Shown piece by piece: positions 28,519-37,483 of a DNA stretch of 64,000 nt. Every line of letters begins with the position of its first letter. The stretch's first letter is position 1. The position numbers and the translations under genes were made by a program. Source of the DNA: Pseudomonadales bacterium (lineage in GTDB: Bacteria > Pseudomonadota > Gammaproteobacteria > Pseudomonadales > Pseudohongiellaceae); contig WLWQ01000001.1 of assembly GCA_012103535.1 (NCBI GenBank), positions 1,308,280-1,372,279 on the forward strand, read 5' to 3'. Under the pieces are notes generated by a model. That model saw only the letters and a program-made list of their open reading frames with translations, was not told the origin of the DNA and made no database searches.

Positions 28519-30051
28519 ATGTCAAAAAAACTACTCGCCAGCTCCTTAGCATTCTTTTTTACAAACGTAATCAGCGCTCAGCAATTTACTCTGTCTGAAG
28601 CGACTATTGCGGACATTCAATCGGCACTCCTTGCTAATGAGATCAGTTGCTATGATGTTGTGACAAGATACATTGCTCGTATCGAGAGCTACGATCAATC
28701 TCGCAACATCAATGCCATCACGGAAATAAATCCCAACGCTTTACAAGTCGCTACCGAAATTGATCAAGCCTTAGCACGTGATGAATCACTGCCTGAATTA
28801 TTTTGTGCACCGCTTTTAATCAAAGACAATTTTGATACCTACGACATGGTAACTACAGGTGGTTCCATCGCCCTCAAGGACAGCATGCCACCGGATGATG
28901 CATTTATGGTTCGCAAACTGCGAGAAGCTGGCGCCATTGTCTTAGCAAAAACTAACATGGCGGAGTGGGCATTCAGCCCCAGTCAATCGGTATCTTCTTC
29001 TTATGGCCGCACCGCAAACGCCTACGACACTAATTATGTTCCCGCAGGTTCTTCTGGAGGCACGGCATCCGGAGTGGCTGCAAGTTTTGGAGTCGCGGGC
29101 ATGGGTAGCGATACAGGAAATTCTATTCGCGGACCATCTTCTCATCTGGCCTTGTTTGGCATTCGTTCCACTATTGGTTTAACGAGTCGTGATGGTGTAA
29201 TTCCTCTGTCTTTCGATCGAGACATTGCCGGACCAATGGCAAGAACGGTAGAAGATGGGGTGCGCCTCTTTAATGTCATTGCCGGCCATGATCCTGCTGA
29301 TGCGCTCTCTGTACCCAATATGCGAGAGAATGATTATTTGCAGTTCTTAAATAGTGACGGCATCGATGGCAAACGACTCGGTGTATTCCGTTCACTTATC
29401 GATCATGAATACGCCGATCCCGAAATCAAAACAATATTCTTTGCTGCAGTAGCAGATCTGCAAGCTGCAGGTGCAACTATTGTTGATCCTTTTGCTATCG
29501 AAGAGTTCGAATCTCTGAGTGATGCCATCGGTGGTTGTCCTCGTTTTCGGTATGATATGTGGAACTATCTACAGACTCTGGACAATCCACCTTTTCTCGA
29601 CGTAAACGAATTGTTGGCAGCGGGCGACTATGCAGCACAATCAGAAGCTTCATTTAACTATTTTTCTCAAGGGCCACTAGAAACACCCCCGGACGAATGG
29701 GAAGAACCCTGTGCAACCTGGCCCAACCATTCTGAGCGGAATCAATTGCTAAGCAATACCATTGAGGCGATGGATTCTGCCAACGTCGATGCCATTTTGT
29801 TTCCAACCTGGTCCAATCCGCCTGCGCACATAGATCGAGGCAGAGAAGAATACAACGGCGATAACAATCAATTATTGGTACCCGATGCAGGCCTGCCAGC
29901 AGTTACCGTGCCGATGGGATTTCTGGAAATCGGTTTACCGGTAGGCTTACAAATCGTAGGGCGCCCTTTCACAGAAGGTCTGCTTATCGAAATTGCTTTC
30001 GGCTATGAGCAGCGAACGCAACACCGAAAACCACCACAGGGTTTTGATTAG
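28519..30051 (+). CDS. Exported amidase-signature hydrolase (copy 1)
   Basis: Amidase-signature enzyme of 510 residues with the Lys-Ser-Ser triad. LLIKDNFDT gives the lysine, and AGSSGGTASG with DTGNSIRGP the serines. The start is ATG 28519, giving a signal peptide about 1-21 (ending NVISAQ). A TTG seven codons earlier is in frame but less likely. Family members hydrolyse amides, and some act on peptides or N-acyl compounds. The exported location is uncommon in the family. It stands alone behind the quinoprotein (165-base gap), with a perfect hairpin behind it. Compare the amidase at 49277-50767. Substrate unknown. Confidence 0.88.
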   Translation: MSKKLLASSLAFFFTNVISAQQFTLSEATIADIQSALLANEISCYDVVTRYIARIESYDQSRNINAITEINPNALQVATEIDQALARDESLPELFCAPLLIKDNFDTYDMVTTGGSIALKDSMPPDDAFMVRKLREAGAIVLAKTNMAEWAFSPSQSVSSSYGRTANAYDTNYVPAGSSGGTASGVAASFGVAGMGSDTGNSIRGPSSHLALFGIRSTIGLTSRDGVIPLSFDRDIAGPMARTVEDGVRLFNVIAGHDPADALSVPNMRENDYLQFLNSDGIDGKRLGVFRSLIDHEYADPEIKTIFFAAVADLQAAGATIVDPFAIEEFESLSDAIGGCPRFRYDMWNYLQTLDNPPFLDVNELLAAGDYAAQSEASFNYFSQGPLETPPDEWEEPCATWPNHSERNQLLSNTIEAMDSANVDAILFPTWSNPPAHIDRGREEYNGDNNQLLVPDAGLPAVTVPMGFLEIGLPVGLQIVGRPFTEGLLIEIAFGYEQRTQHRKPPQGFD

Positions 30052-30096
30052 ACAATAAAAGAATCAGAGCAAAATACAGTCTTGTTTTGAGGAGTA

Positions 30097-30124
30097 GTGG
30101 AAAAATCCATGACGGTTTTTCCAC
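30097..30124. terminator. Perfect nine-pair hairpin between convergent genes
   Basis: GTGGAAAAA (30097-30105) pairs perfectly with TTTTTCCAC (30116-30124) across ten bases. The T-runs are within the stem on both strands, so it can serve both the plus amidase (ends 30051) and the minus hypothetical gene (ends 30143). Confidence 0.7.
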
Positions 30125-30142
30125 ATCTCATCACGATTGACG

Positions 30143-30886
30143 CTATATCATTGCTCTCGCATTCCATAACCTCGATTCACATCGCTGTATCGATAGCCAG
30201 TGGGCTTGCATTTGCTGGCCACTATCCGAGGTTAAGTAATCGGTAGTTAACGAGCCATAGTCAGTGATGCTGTCGTATACACCATAGAACGACACGTCGA
30301 ATCCCAAGGCTGCATGGAACGGCGTGAACATATAGGCGATGAATCTGTCAGACTGAGGCAGCCCATCCAGTACACGTGACCAAGCGATCAACGCTTCCTC
30401 GACATCAGCAAATCCCTTCCCAGGATGGAAGACACAACGAAAAGACTCGACCACGACTGGTGGAGTTACATTGAAGTTAGCTCCCGTATATATCTGCCTG
30501 CGAAAATTTTGATTGTGCTGGCAATCGACGATGGATTCCCACATGCCATCAACGACAGAACCGATACCCGATGAATCATAGGCTTCACTGAACCTGGCAG
30601 ATACATTCAGGTTCGCTTGATACTCGAACCAAACGAAATCCACTTCCGCTCCAGCAAACCTTGGTGTCCACATGAATGCCTGTAGTGATTCCCCGGCCGA
30701 ACCGAGTTCTTCCAATTGGGTCTGGTAATAGTCTCGCCAGCCCTCCAGGTCTTGCATGTCTTTACCTGGCAAGAAACTACAACCCCAAATGTCTGCAACC
30801 GTTTCGGTTTCCGCTGCGGTTAAGGAAGGGCTTATTCCAAGAGAACAAACTACAATTATCAATATACTCGCTATCAACTTTCGCAT
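30143..30886 (-). CDS. Secreted hypothetical protein with internal duplication
   Basis: A 247-residue protein of unknown function. The start is ATG 30886: AGGAGA lies seven bases before it and it opens a signal peptide (MRKLIASI... about 1-24, ending TAAE). Two copies of a domain of about 90 residues follow each other. Each begins C-F-P-G-K (GCSFLPGKDMQDL, RCVFHPGKGFADV), carries MWTPRF or MFTPFH in the middle with a GxDVSFYGVYD-like strand, and ends at a Cys after an Ile (IVDCQ, IQRCE). The paired cysteines probably form a disulfide in each copy. I do not recognise the fold. It ends against the convergent amidase. Confidence 0.7.
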   Translation of the reverse strand: MRKLIASILIIVVCSLGISPSLTAAETETVADIWGCSFLPGKDMQDLEGWRDYYQTQLEELGSAGESLQAFMWTPRFAGAEVDFVWFEYQANLNVSARFSEAYDSSGIGSVVDGMWESIVDCQHNQNFRRQIYTGANFNVTPPVVVESFRCVFHPGKGFADVEEALIAWSRVLDGLPQSDRFIAYMFTPFHAALGFDVSFYGVYDSITDYGSLTTDYLTSDSGQQMQAHWLSIQRCESRLWNARAMI

Positions 30887-31033
30887 AGACCATCTCCTAT
30901 TCTTTTTGGTGAATGACACAGGGATAGCCTAGCTAAAGCTACAGCCATTGAAAATGTGTTGCCTAACTCATGTAAATTTCTACAGTAAAAATAAGCCTGT
31001 GCCGATTTAAGAACAGGAATCAGAGTAATAGTG

Positions 31034-31372
31034 ATGCAACAGATTTGCCTGGAATGTGGAATGAGCATTAGCGGGACTATGCGTAATTGTCCAAAATGTG
31101 ACAATGCGCTAAATCTTCAGCACGATGGCTCGACAATCACCGTTGACATCGCACACCATGGTGAGCGTGTTAGCGAGGCGCTACGGAAGATGCAAAGTGA
31201 GATTGATTTGGCCCGCAAAGGCGTGGTCATGAGTATTCGTCTTGTTGTTGGCTCGGGGCTAATTCGTGACGAAGTATTGTTGGCACTGCGCGATCTGCAA
31301 TTTCGTGGTGAAGTTAAAGATTTTGACACCGAATCCTCTAACAGAGGTTCGGTGCTAGTAAGACTTAAGTAA
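31034..31372 (+). CDS. Small zinc-ribbon protein with Smr-like domain
   Basis: A 112-residue protein. CLECGM...CPKCD at the N-terminus is a two-CxxC zinc ribbon. The rest (VDIAHHGERVSEALRKMQSE, IRLVVGSGLIRDEVLLALRDL, NRGSVLVRLK) follows the Smr-domain pattern: the DxHG start is replaced by DIAHHG, GxG by GSG, and it ends in a beta strand. Smr domains are endonucleases or nucleic-acid binders in MutS2 and Smr proteins. ATG 31034 is used, with a GTG three bases upstream. A repeat arm (GGAATCAGAGTAATA) sits directly in its leader. It may be cotranscribed with the lipoprotein that starts 14 bases downstream. Confidence 0.6.
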   Translation: MQQICLECGMSISGTMRNCPKCDNALNLQHDGSTITVDIAHHGERVSEALRKMQSEIDLARKGVVMSIRLVVGSGLIRDEVLLALRDLQFRGEVKDFDTESSNRGSVLVRLK

Positions 31373-31386
31373 CAGGAATCGAATTC

Positions 31387-31617
31387 ATGAAAATATTATC
31401 GTTTGGAATGATCATCTCGCTTTTAACTCCGTTAACTGCCTGCGGATCCGACAGTGAAGAAACGAATGTAAGTCAAGAGCCTGCTCAATCGGGCCAGGGA
31501 ATATTAACTAACTCGCAGCAACAAGCTCTAGACAGTGCTAGAACTGTTGAACAAACCTTGTTGGACGCAGCTGAACAAAGAGAGAGGGAGCTTGAGGAAA
31601 GATTACGATCGCAGTGA
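31387..31617 (+). CDS. Small lipoprotein with helical, charged tail
   Basis: A 76-residue protein: a short signal ending in the lipobox LTAC (Cys19), then a Gln/Glu/Arg-rich region predicted to be a helix (LDSARTVEQTLLDAAEQRERELEERLRSQ), probably a coiled coil. Presumably a lipid-anchored periplasmic protein; no function recognised. It is next to the zinc-ribbon/Smr-like protein with 14 bases between. A degenerate right arm of the dispersed repeat lies downstream near 31660-31690. Confidence 0.65.
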   Translation: MKILSFGMIISLLTPLTACGSDSEETNVSQEPAQSGQGILTNSQQQALDSARTVEQTLLDAAEQRERELEERLRSQ

Positions 31618-31728
31618 AACAAAAAGTCGGAAGAGTTTGGTTTTGGTGTAGTTGTTGCCAAATCAAAGTATTCTGACCCCTTCGGTCCCGCCACCACCTC
31701 ATAACTGTTGAGCCTCAAACCTCAACCT

Positions 31729-31742
31729 TTGACATAAATCAA
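31729..31742. promoter_or_regulatory. FNR/Anr-like box
   Basis: TTGACATAAATCAA matches TTGAT-N4-ATCAA at all but one position. It is 111 bases before the start codon of the methionine-rich TonB receptor. Oxygen-responsive control is plausible but untested. Confidence 0.45.
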
Positions 31743-31853
31743 TTTCGTTCTAATTAAGTACTCAATACGGTCCAAGTGCGACACCGTGTCACATGTGTCC
31801 CATGCATTGCAATCGTACTATGTGTTCATTGCTATACACACATGAGGCGAACG

Positions 31854-33974
31854 ATGTACAAATTTGCGATGGTAATTTTTCTCTTCCTTACAACATTGAG
31901 CAGTGCAACCAACGCTCAGGAGAGAGTGGAAGAAATTGTTGTTATCGGCGTGCGCGATACACATACAGTAATCACCGACGATACTCTGGTTGCACCGGCA
32001 GACACGGCACAACTATTACGCAAGATGCCAGGTGCGAATATCAACAAAAACGGTGAGTTAACTGGTATCGCCCAGTATCGTGGCATGTACGGCGATCGAA
32101 TTCGAGTATCTGTAAACGGTGCAAAAATCAGTGGTGCCGGACCTAACGCGATGGATGCGCCATTGCACTACGCGCCAGTGGCAATTCTAGAATCGTTGAC
32201 GATCAACAGAGGTATAGCCTCGGTTAGTTCTGGCCAGGAAACTATTGGCGGCTTCGTGGAGGCGCAAACTTACACTGGAGATTATGGGTCCTCAGGGGAT
32301 TTTGGTTTTACTGGCCGTACCTATTTTGGCACCCAGTCGATAAACTCCGGTTCTGTAGCTAGTGGCTTCTTCTCACTATCTAATCGCAATCATATCCTGC
32401 GCTCGTTTGTCATGCAGGAACAAGCCGACGATCTTGAATTCCCCGGCGGCGAAATCTTGCCCTCTGAGTACGATCGTGAAAGAGTCGACCTGGGTTACAG
32501 CTTTCGGAGTGGCGGTCACGAATTCAGTTTGGATTTCGCCAGAAACAACACTAAAGACGCAGGCACTGCAGCACTGCCAATGGACATTCTGTCCATCGAC
32601 AGCGATTTGTTTCGATCGCGCTACACATGGCAAGGCAATGACCGTAATTTTACCGCTGAATTCTTTGTGAGTGACAATGAACACTGGATGACTAATTACC
32701 ATCTTCGACGCCCACCGCAAGACAATATGATGACAGCTGGCGCTATGCGTTATCGTCGTAATTGGGCAGTCAGCGAGAACTATGGATTTGCCTTAAAGAT
32801 GGAACAGTTCGATTCAATGGGAAGTTGGTTGTATGGAATTGATCAACATATGTCTACACACCGATCAACCATAACTAATCCAAATGCGGCACCGTTCTAC
32901 ATAAGCAACTTCAACGATACCGAGCGTGAGATCATAGGAGCGTTCATTGAGAGAAGTACTTCACTCGGCGAGCATATTGGACTGGATGCGGGTGTCAGAG
33001 TGAATCGTGTGACTATGGATTCCGAGCCTGTTTCAGCCAACCTGAATCCAATGAACATGATGATGGGTATGCCGCTTATGATGAACAACATGGCCGGGAT
33101 GCTGTCGAGCAGATTCAATGCCTCAGACCTAAGTCAAACCGACAATAACTTCGATTGGTTTGCTCGCTTTAGTTTTCATACTGACAGTGGCACGACCTGG
33201 TATGCAGGCGCTGCGCGTAAAACACGCTCTCCTTCCTATCAGGAAAGATATTTATGGATCCCGCTGGAAGCGACTGGGGGATTAGCCGATGGCAATACCT
33301 ATGTGGGCGATCCTGAGCTGAATCCCGAAGTCGCCCATGAAATAGAACTCGGTTTTGACATGGATGTCGGGAACCTGAGTTTCTATCCAAGAATTTTCTA
33401 CAAAGAAGTCGACGACTTTATTCAAGGCACTCCGGCGACGGATATGCTGGTCAGGAACTTCTCACAGATGATGGCTAGCATGGGCATGGGCCGAGCTGGT
33501 CCATTGATGTTCGATAACGTAGATGCAAATTTTTACGGTTTCGATATGGAGTCGCATTATCAGCTTAGCTCAAACTTGAATCTGCGTGCCGTTGCCAGTA
33601 TCGTGCGGGGCGAACGTGATGATATCAACGATGATCTCTACCGTATCGCACCAGACAATATTGTTGTAGCTGTGGACTATCGAGATTCGAATTGGATGGC
33701 TTCTCTCGAAGCGGTCAGCTATGCCGATCAGGATCGAGTATCTTCAACTAATCTGGAATTGGACACAGACGGCTATACCATCTTCAACTTAAACGGAAGA
33801 GTCAATGTCTCGACTGACCTGGAGGTTAGCCTGGGCGTGGAAAATCTTTTTGACAAAGAATACGAAGATCATCTGGCGGCATACAATCGAGCATTCAATC
33901 CTGACATCGCCATGCGCGACCGGATGCCAGGCCTGGGAAGAAATGTCTACGCTCGGCTAATGTGGAATTTTTAA
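31854..33974 (+). CDS. TonB-dependent outer-membrane receptor, methionine-rich, possible copper receptor
   Basis: A 706-residue outer-membrane beta barrel with a plug. The start is ATG 31854, which opens a signal peptide (about 1-22, ending ATNAQ); frames from 31776 onward would add an odd N-terminus. A short TonB-box-like EEIVVIGV stretch begins the plug (residues about 24-150). The barrel ends in the characteristic aromatic YARLMWNF. Met clusters occur at MNMMMGMPLMMNNMAGML and in MASMGMGRAGPLM. This resembles the OprC/NosA-type copper receptor family, where Met residues bind copper. An FNR-like box lies upstream, and NosA-type receptors are known to be induced under low oxygen. Ligand identity is inference. 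Confidence 0.82.
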   Translation: MYKFAMVIFLFLTTLSSATNAQERVEEIVVIGVRDTHTVITDDTLVAPADTAQLLRKMPGANINKNGELTGIAQYRGMYGDRIRVSVNGAKISGAGPNAMDAPLHYAPVAILESLTINRGIASVSSGQETIGGFVEAQTYTGDYGSSGDFGFTGRTYFGTQSINSGSVASGFFSLSNRNHILRSFVMQEQADDLEFPGGEILPSEYDRERVDLGYSFRSGGHEFSLDFARNNTKDAGTAALPMDILSIDSDLFRSRYTWQGNDRNFTAEFFVSDNEHWMTNYHLRRPPQDNMMTAGAMRYRRNWAVSENYGFALKMEQFDSMGSWLYGIDQHMSTHRSTITNPNAAPFYISNFNDTEREIIGAFIERSTSLGEHIGLDAGVRVNRVTMDSEPVSANLNPMNMMMGMPLMMNNMAGMLSSRFNASDLSQTDNNFDWFARFSFHTDSGTTWYAGAARKTRSPSYQERYLWIPLEATGGLADGNTYVGDPELNPEVAHEIELGFDMDVGNLSFYPRIFYKEVDDFIQGTPATDMLVRNFSQMMASMGMGRAGPLMFDNVDANFYGFDMESHYQLSSNLNLRAVASIVRGERDDINDDLYRIAPDNIVVAVDYRDSNWMASLEAVSYADQDRVSSTNLELDTDGYTIFNLNGRVNVSTDLEVSLGVENLFDKEYEDHLAAYNRAFNPDIAMRDRMPGLGRNVYARLMWNF

Positions 33975-34008
33975 AAACCAAAATAGTTGGATTCGCAATA
34001 AGAGGAAC

Positions 34009-34965
34009 TCAATAATCCGGAATAAAACTGCTGCCAATAGTATTGTAAGTCATAGAAAGCGCAACAACTGCTGCGAGTACATACAGTAACTTCGGCAACC
34101 AGAACATAAGTTGGTCGATGTACAAATCGAGATTGTGTTGCGCTAGTGTTGACTGGTGTTTCAGACTTTCACCGATTTTTCCGGCGGCTTCGGCTGCTGT
34201 TAACACGCTGGCTATTTCCGCATTAGGAAGCAACTCGCTGTCCGCCAAGGCAACACTCAGAGGTTGGCCATTTTGTACTAGTTTGATCGCATTGGCCGTG
34301 GCTTTTCGGTAGCCAGCACCGCTTATCAATCCCTGCATCGCCTTCAGTGAATTCGCTGCATCAATTCCAGCGGCTAACTGCCAACCAAGCAGGTCGAGCC
34401 AGTGAGTAACGAAGCTCAACTGATAACCTTTTGATTTTCGCCTGCCGAATTTCCATGCCTGTTGTAACCACCACCAACTGTCTTTAAAACATAGTTTTGC
34501 GATCAATTGGATGAAGAAATAAGCGAGCAAACATTTACCCACATTAATAAAGAACACACTTCCCAGCTCGTCGCTCGATTCGGCAACCGCAAGCACCATG
34601 CCGACACTCCATCCAATGAATAGTAAAAAATAGGTAACACCTAGTTTGGATGCTAATTGTTTGCGCCGAGCCACTCGCTGCTCGCCTTCCGTGGCCAGGC
34701 GTAACAGCGCATCAGATAGCGCGCCGGCATCATCGGCGGCTGCTAAAAAGATTTGTTGTGGCGCGGTAACTAGACCAAAACGCCTGAAGCTAGCCGCCAG
34801 GCTTGAGCCTTGCTGCAGAGCTTTGAGAACCGACTTGCCCGCGGGATGTTGAATGGCACTGGATTTCTGCCACGCCTCTGCAATAGATAAGCCGGCTGAG
34901 ACCAGAGTGGTTAGTTCGCGTGTCTGCTGCATAGTAAGCGGCAGGGATTTGAGAATAGGCTTCAT
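34009..34965 (-). CDS. Orphan GspF/PilC-like (T2SSF domain) membrane protein
   Basis: A 318-residue protein with two T2SSF-like modules. The first contains LVSAGLSIAEAWQ, GSSLAASFRRFGL and AADDAGALSDALLRLA; the second has LAAGIDAANSLKAM, VQNGQPLSVALADSELLP and LTAAEAAGKIGESL. Each is followed by TM helices (about 110-165 and near the C-terminus), as in platform proteins of type II secretion and type IV pili. No ATPase, pilin or secretin is nearby. It is shorter than typical PilC/GspF (about 400). It sits downstream of the Tat amidohydrolase on the same strand with a 43-base gap. The lone position suggests a relic or a partner encoded elsewhere. Confidence 0.72.
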   Translation of the reverse strand: MKPILKSLPLTMQQTRELTTLVSAGLSIAEAWQKSSAIQHPAGKSVLKALQQGSSLAASFRRFGLVTAPQQIFLAAADDAGALSDALLRLATEGEQRVARRKQLASKLGVTYFLLFIGWSVGMVLAVAESSDELGSVFFINVGKCLLAYFFIQLIAKLCFKDSWWWLQQAWKFGRRKSKGYQLSFVTHWLDLLGWQLAAGIDAANSLKAMQGLISGAGYRKATANAIKLVQNGQPLSVALADSELLPNAEIASVLTAAEAAGKIGESLKHQSTLAQHNLDLYIDQLMFWLPKLLYVLAAVVALSMTYNTIGSSFIPDY

Positions 34966-35008
34966 GAGAATTTTAAAACAAAGGAGTCAGAGTGGACTTC
35001 CCCTATTC

Positions 35009-36124
35009 TCATACTTGCGGCAATCGATAAACGCGCATCGCTGTGTCATGGAACATTGCAGCGCGTTCGTCGGCTGAAAATCCTGTAGTCAATTTCTTGA
35101 ATTGATTCCACAGTACTGTGTAGGAACACGACAATTTGTCCACAGGAAAATTACTTTCGAACATGCAGCGGTCTGGCCCAAACTGATCGATGATGTAGTT
35201 GTACCAGTCTCTGTTAGCAGCGAGTAATTCATTGGATGTTGGCGGCTTGTTCATCTCATGCCAACCATAGCCGTTAACAACCATTTGAATGCCACCAACT
35301 TTCGCTACTACGTTCGGACATTCTGCCAGTTCGGCAACTGCAGGCTTCCAGGATGTAAATACTTCATCGCGACGGCCTGCAAAAGAACCCACTCCAATCG
35401 GTCCACCGAGATGGTTGAATATAATTGTGGTGTCTGGAAATGTTTTCGCCAGATCGGTCAGGTCGGCGATGTGTGTGTGATAGAGCCAACCTTCGAATGA
35501 TAGGCCATAGGTTCGCAGGTGTGCGTATCCCTTGCGGAAATCAGGATCTAGCAGTACATGTTGTGGCGCATCCGCCGGCTGGTTTGGTCGCACTGTGCGG
35601 TCTGCCCACGCAGCTCGATGGCGTATCCCCCGAAAGCGTTGTGGACTTGCCGCAATCTGCGCTTCGAGTACTGGTACGACACGGTCTCCGAGACGAAGAT
35701 CTGCCGAACCAACAATGCCAGTAGCCACCCGCATGTCACCATAGCCACCGCTGGCGCTTTTTGCGGCAACACCTTGCACAAATTCAGTCTCGCCAACAAC
35801 CTTCAATTCTTCCGGACCATCCGCCCGATACATAGAGGTACATTCAACAAAGACTGTCTGACGGACATTATGATCAGCAGTGTCTTCGAGCAAATCTTCA
35901 AGCATGTAGCGATTATTGGGTCGATCCCACAAATGATGATGAGGATCGATGATCGGGAGGTCAGGCTCAAGCGCAGCTTCGGAGGTCAACGCAAGCCAGT
36001 CTGACATGACTTGGGCATTTACCGATTTCGAATTGAGCCCAGGCAGTACACCACTTAGTGTGAGCCCGCTGGCGCTGAATAATCCAGCCTGTTGAATAAA
36101 ACTGCGGCGTGTAATTCTACTCAT
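35009..36124 (-). CDS. Tat-exported amidohydrolase (PF04909 type)
   Basis: A 371-residue metal-dependent hydrolase. ATG 36124 opens the twin-arginine signal RITRRSFIQQAGLFSASG. The start of the barrel is DPHHHLWD, followed by TVFVECTSMY, FRGIRHRAAWAD, IIFNHLGGPIG and MFESNFPVDKLS, the conserved path of the amidohydrolase_2 (L-fuconolactonase/decarboxylase-like) family, with the metal His residues in HHH and in FNHLG. Unlike most relatives it is exported. A convergent promoter region and a repeat arm lie near its 3' side (34979). Substrate (lactone, aryl acid) not known. Confidence 0.85.
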   Translation of the reverse strand: MSRITRRSFIQQAGLFSASGLTLSGVLPGLNSKSVNAQVMSDWLALTSEAALEPDLPIIDPHHHLWDRPNNRYMLEDLLEDTADHNVRQTVFVECTSMYRADGPEELKVVGETEFVQGVAAKSASGGYGDMRVATGIVGSADLRLGDRVVPVLEAQIAASPQRFRGIRHRAAWADRTVRPNQPADAPQHVLLDPDFRKGYAHLRTYGLSFEGWLYHTHIADLTDLAKTFPDTTIIFNHLGGPIGVGSFAGRRDEVFTSWKPAVAELAECPNVVAKVGGIQMVVNGYGWHEMNKPPTSNELLAANRDWYNYIIDQFGPDRCMFESNFPVDKLSCSYTVLWNQFKKLTTGFSADERAAMFHDTAMRVYRLPQV

Positions 36125-36221
36125 GGCATTGCTCCCCAAAGTTATTCTAGGATCAGCATAACGAATACCGGTGATCAGAGTAATACTTTTTTACTTCTAT
36201 TCCTTCGAGAGAGACGAGAAA

Positions 36222-36270
36222 AAAGGGACAGAATAAAAATACAATGCTGCATTTTGACTCTGGCCCCTTT
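36222..36270. repeat. Dispersed repeat copy with near-complete inverted arms
   Basis: AAAGGGACAGAATAAAAAT (36222-36240) pairs with the inverse of ATTTTGACTCTGGCCCCTTT (36251-36270) except for a few positions, loop ACAATGCTGC. It occupies the divergent region before the phosphodiesterase gene, and its right arm is part of the transcribed leader. Confidence 0.65.
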
Positions 36271-36312
36271 ATTATTTCTCTGGCCCTGCTTAATAACTGG
36301 GAGAATCTTGTT

Positions 36313-37440
36313 TTGAGACAATTCTTACTCTCTTTTTTCTTCTTGACCGCGCTCCTGCCCGCAAGCGGCTATGGCGCGGACAATGTAGTTTTGATCACAT
36401 TTGATGGATTACGCTGGCAGGAAGTGTTTGCCGGAATCGATGAGAATCTGGCCACGCACCAGGACTACTCATCACAGTCAGAACTATTAATGCAGCGCTT
36501 CTGGCGCGACAACGCCAATGATCGAGCCGAGACATTGTTGCCATTTATTCATGAAATGGTTTTCGCTCAAGGTAGCTATGCCGGAAATCGACAGGATGGT
36601 TCTTGCGCGGCGGTCAGTAATAACTGGTATTTTTCTTATCCCGGCTACTCTGAAATTCTGACCGGTGTGGTAAATCCTGCTATCGACTCGAACAGTAAAG
36701 TACCGAATACCGAAGTTACCTTTCTTGAATTACTGGAAAGCAATGCTTCGTATAGTGAGCAGACTGCTGCTTTTGCTTCCTGGGATGTGTTTCCATTCAT
36801 ATTTAATGTGGAAAGAAGCAATGTGCACGTCAATGCATTTTCAATTGAGGCTAATCCGTTTGATGCTCACGAAGAATTTCTAAATAAGCTGCAAAGTGAA
36901 ATACCAACTCCATGGCCCGCTGTGCGCAATGATGCTTTCACTCAACAATATGCGCTGTCCTATTTGCGCCGCGAACAACCGAGAGCGATTTTCATCAGCT
37001 ATGGCGAAACCGACGATTTTGCCCACGATGGCAAGTATGATGAATACATTTTCGCCGCCAACAGGACCGACGGCTTCATAGAGGAATTATGGTCAACGCT
37101 CCAATCTATCGATCAATATCGCGACAACACCGTACTTTTCATAACAGTTGATCATGGTCGCGGGGAATCGCCTCCCGATTCATGGATGCATCATTCCAGC
37201 CAGCAGGCAACCACAAGATCCAATAGCGGATTGACACAGTATGCCGACGGCATTGTCGGTTCTGAGGCGACCTGGTTCGCAGCAATGGGACCCGGTGTTG
37301 CCAGTCGCGGGCAGATACAGACTGACGCGGGCTGCATAACCTCTAATAGAATTGCGGCGACTTTGATGCAGTTTTTGGGGGAGGATTATCGAGATTACAA
37401 TCCGGCTATGGGAGCGCCAATTCAAGTTCTGTTTGATTAA
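36313..37440 (+). CDS. Exported alkaline phosphatase superfamily phosphodiesterase/sulfatase-like
   Basis: A 375-residue enzyme. TTG at 36313 is taken as the start because upstream codons come from the dispersed repeat and because it opens directly into a signal peptide (RQFLLSFFFLTALLPASGYGA). GGGAG is ten bases before it. The superfamily signature is TFDGLRW (first metal Asp) and FSYPGYSEILTG, where the Ser before Tyr-Pro is the likely nucleophile. SYGETDDFAHDG (Asp and His ligands), TVDHGRG and MHHSS complete the metal site. It is a type I phosphodiesterase/nucleotide pyrophosphatase-like hydrolase. A second, different family member is at 56545. Substrate unknown. Confidence 0.78.
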   Translation: MRQFLLSFFFLTALLPASGYGADNVVLITFDGLRWQEVFAGIDENLATHQDYSSQSELLMQRFWRDNANDRAETLLPFIHEMVFAQGSYAGNRQDGSCAAVSNNWYFSYPGYSEILTGVVNPAIDSNSKVPNTEVTFLELLESNASYSEQTAAFASWDVFPFIFNVERSNVHVNAFSIEANPFDAHEEFLNKLQSEIPTPWPAVRNDAFTQQYALSYLRREQPRAIFISYGETDDFAHDGKYDEYIFAANRTDGFIEELWSTLQSIDQYRDNTVLFITVDHGRGESPPDSWMHHSSQQATTRSNSGLTQYADGIVGSEATWFAAMGPGVASRGQIQTDAGCITSNRIAATLMQFLGEDYRDYNPAMGAPIQVLFD

Positions 37441-37483
37441 TAAAAAGTTGGATTAATGGTGGTCTGTCCCTTATTTCCGGAAG

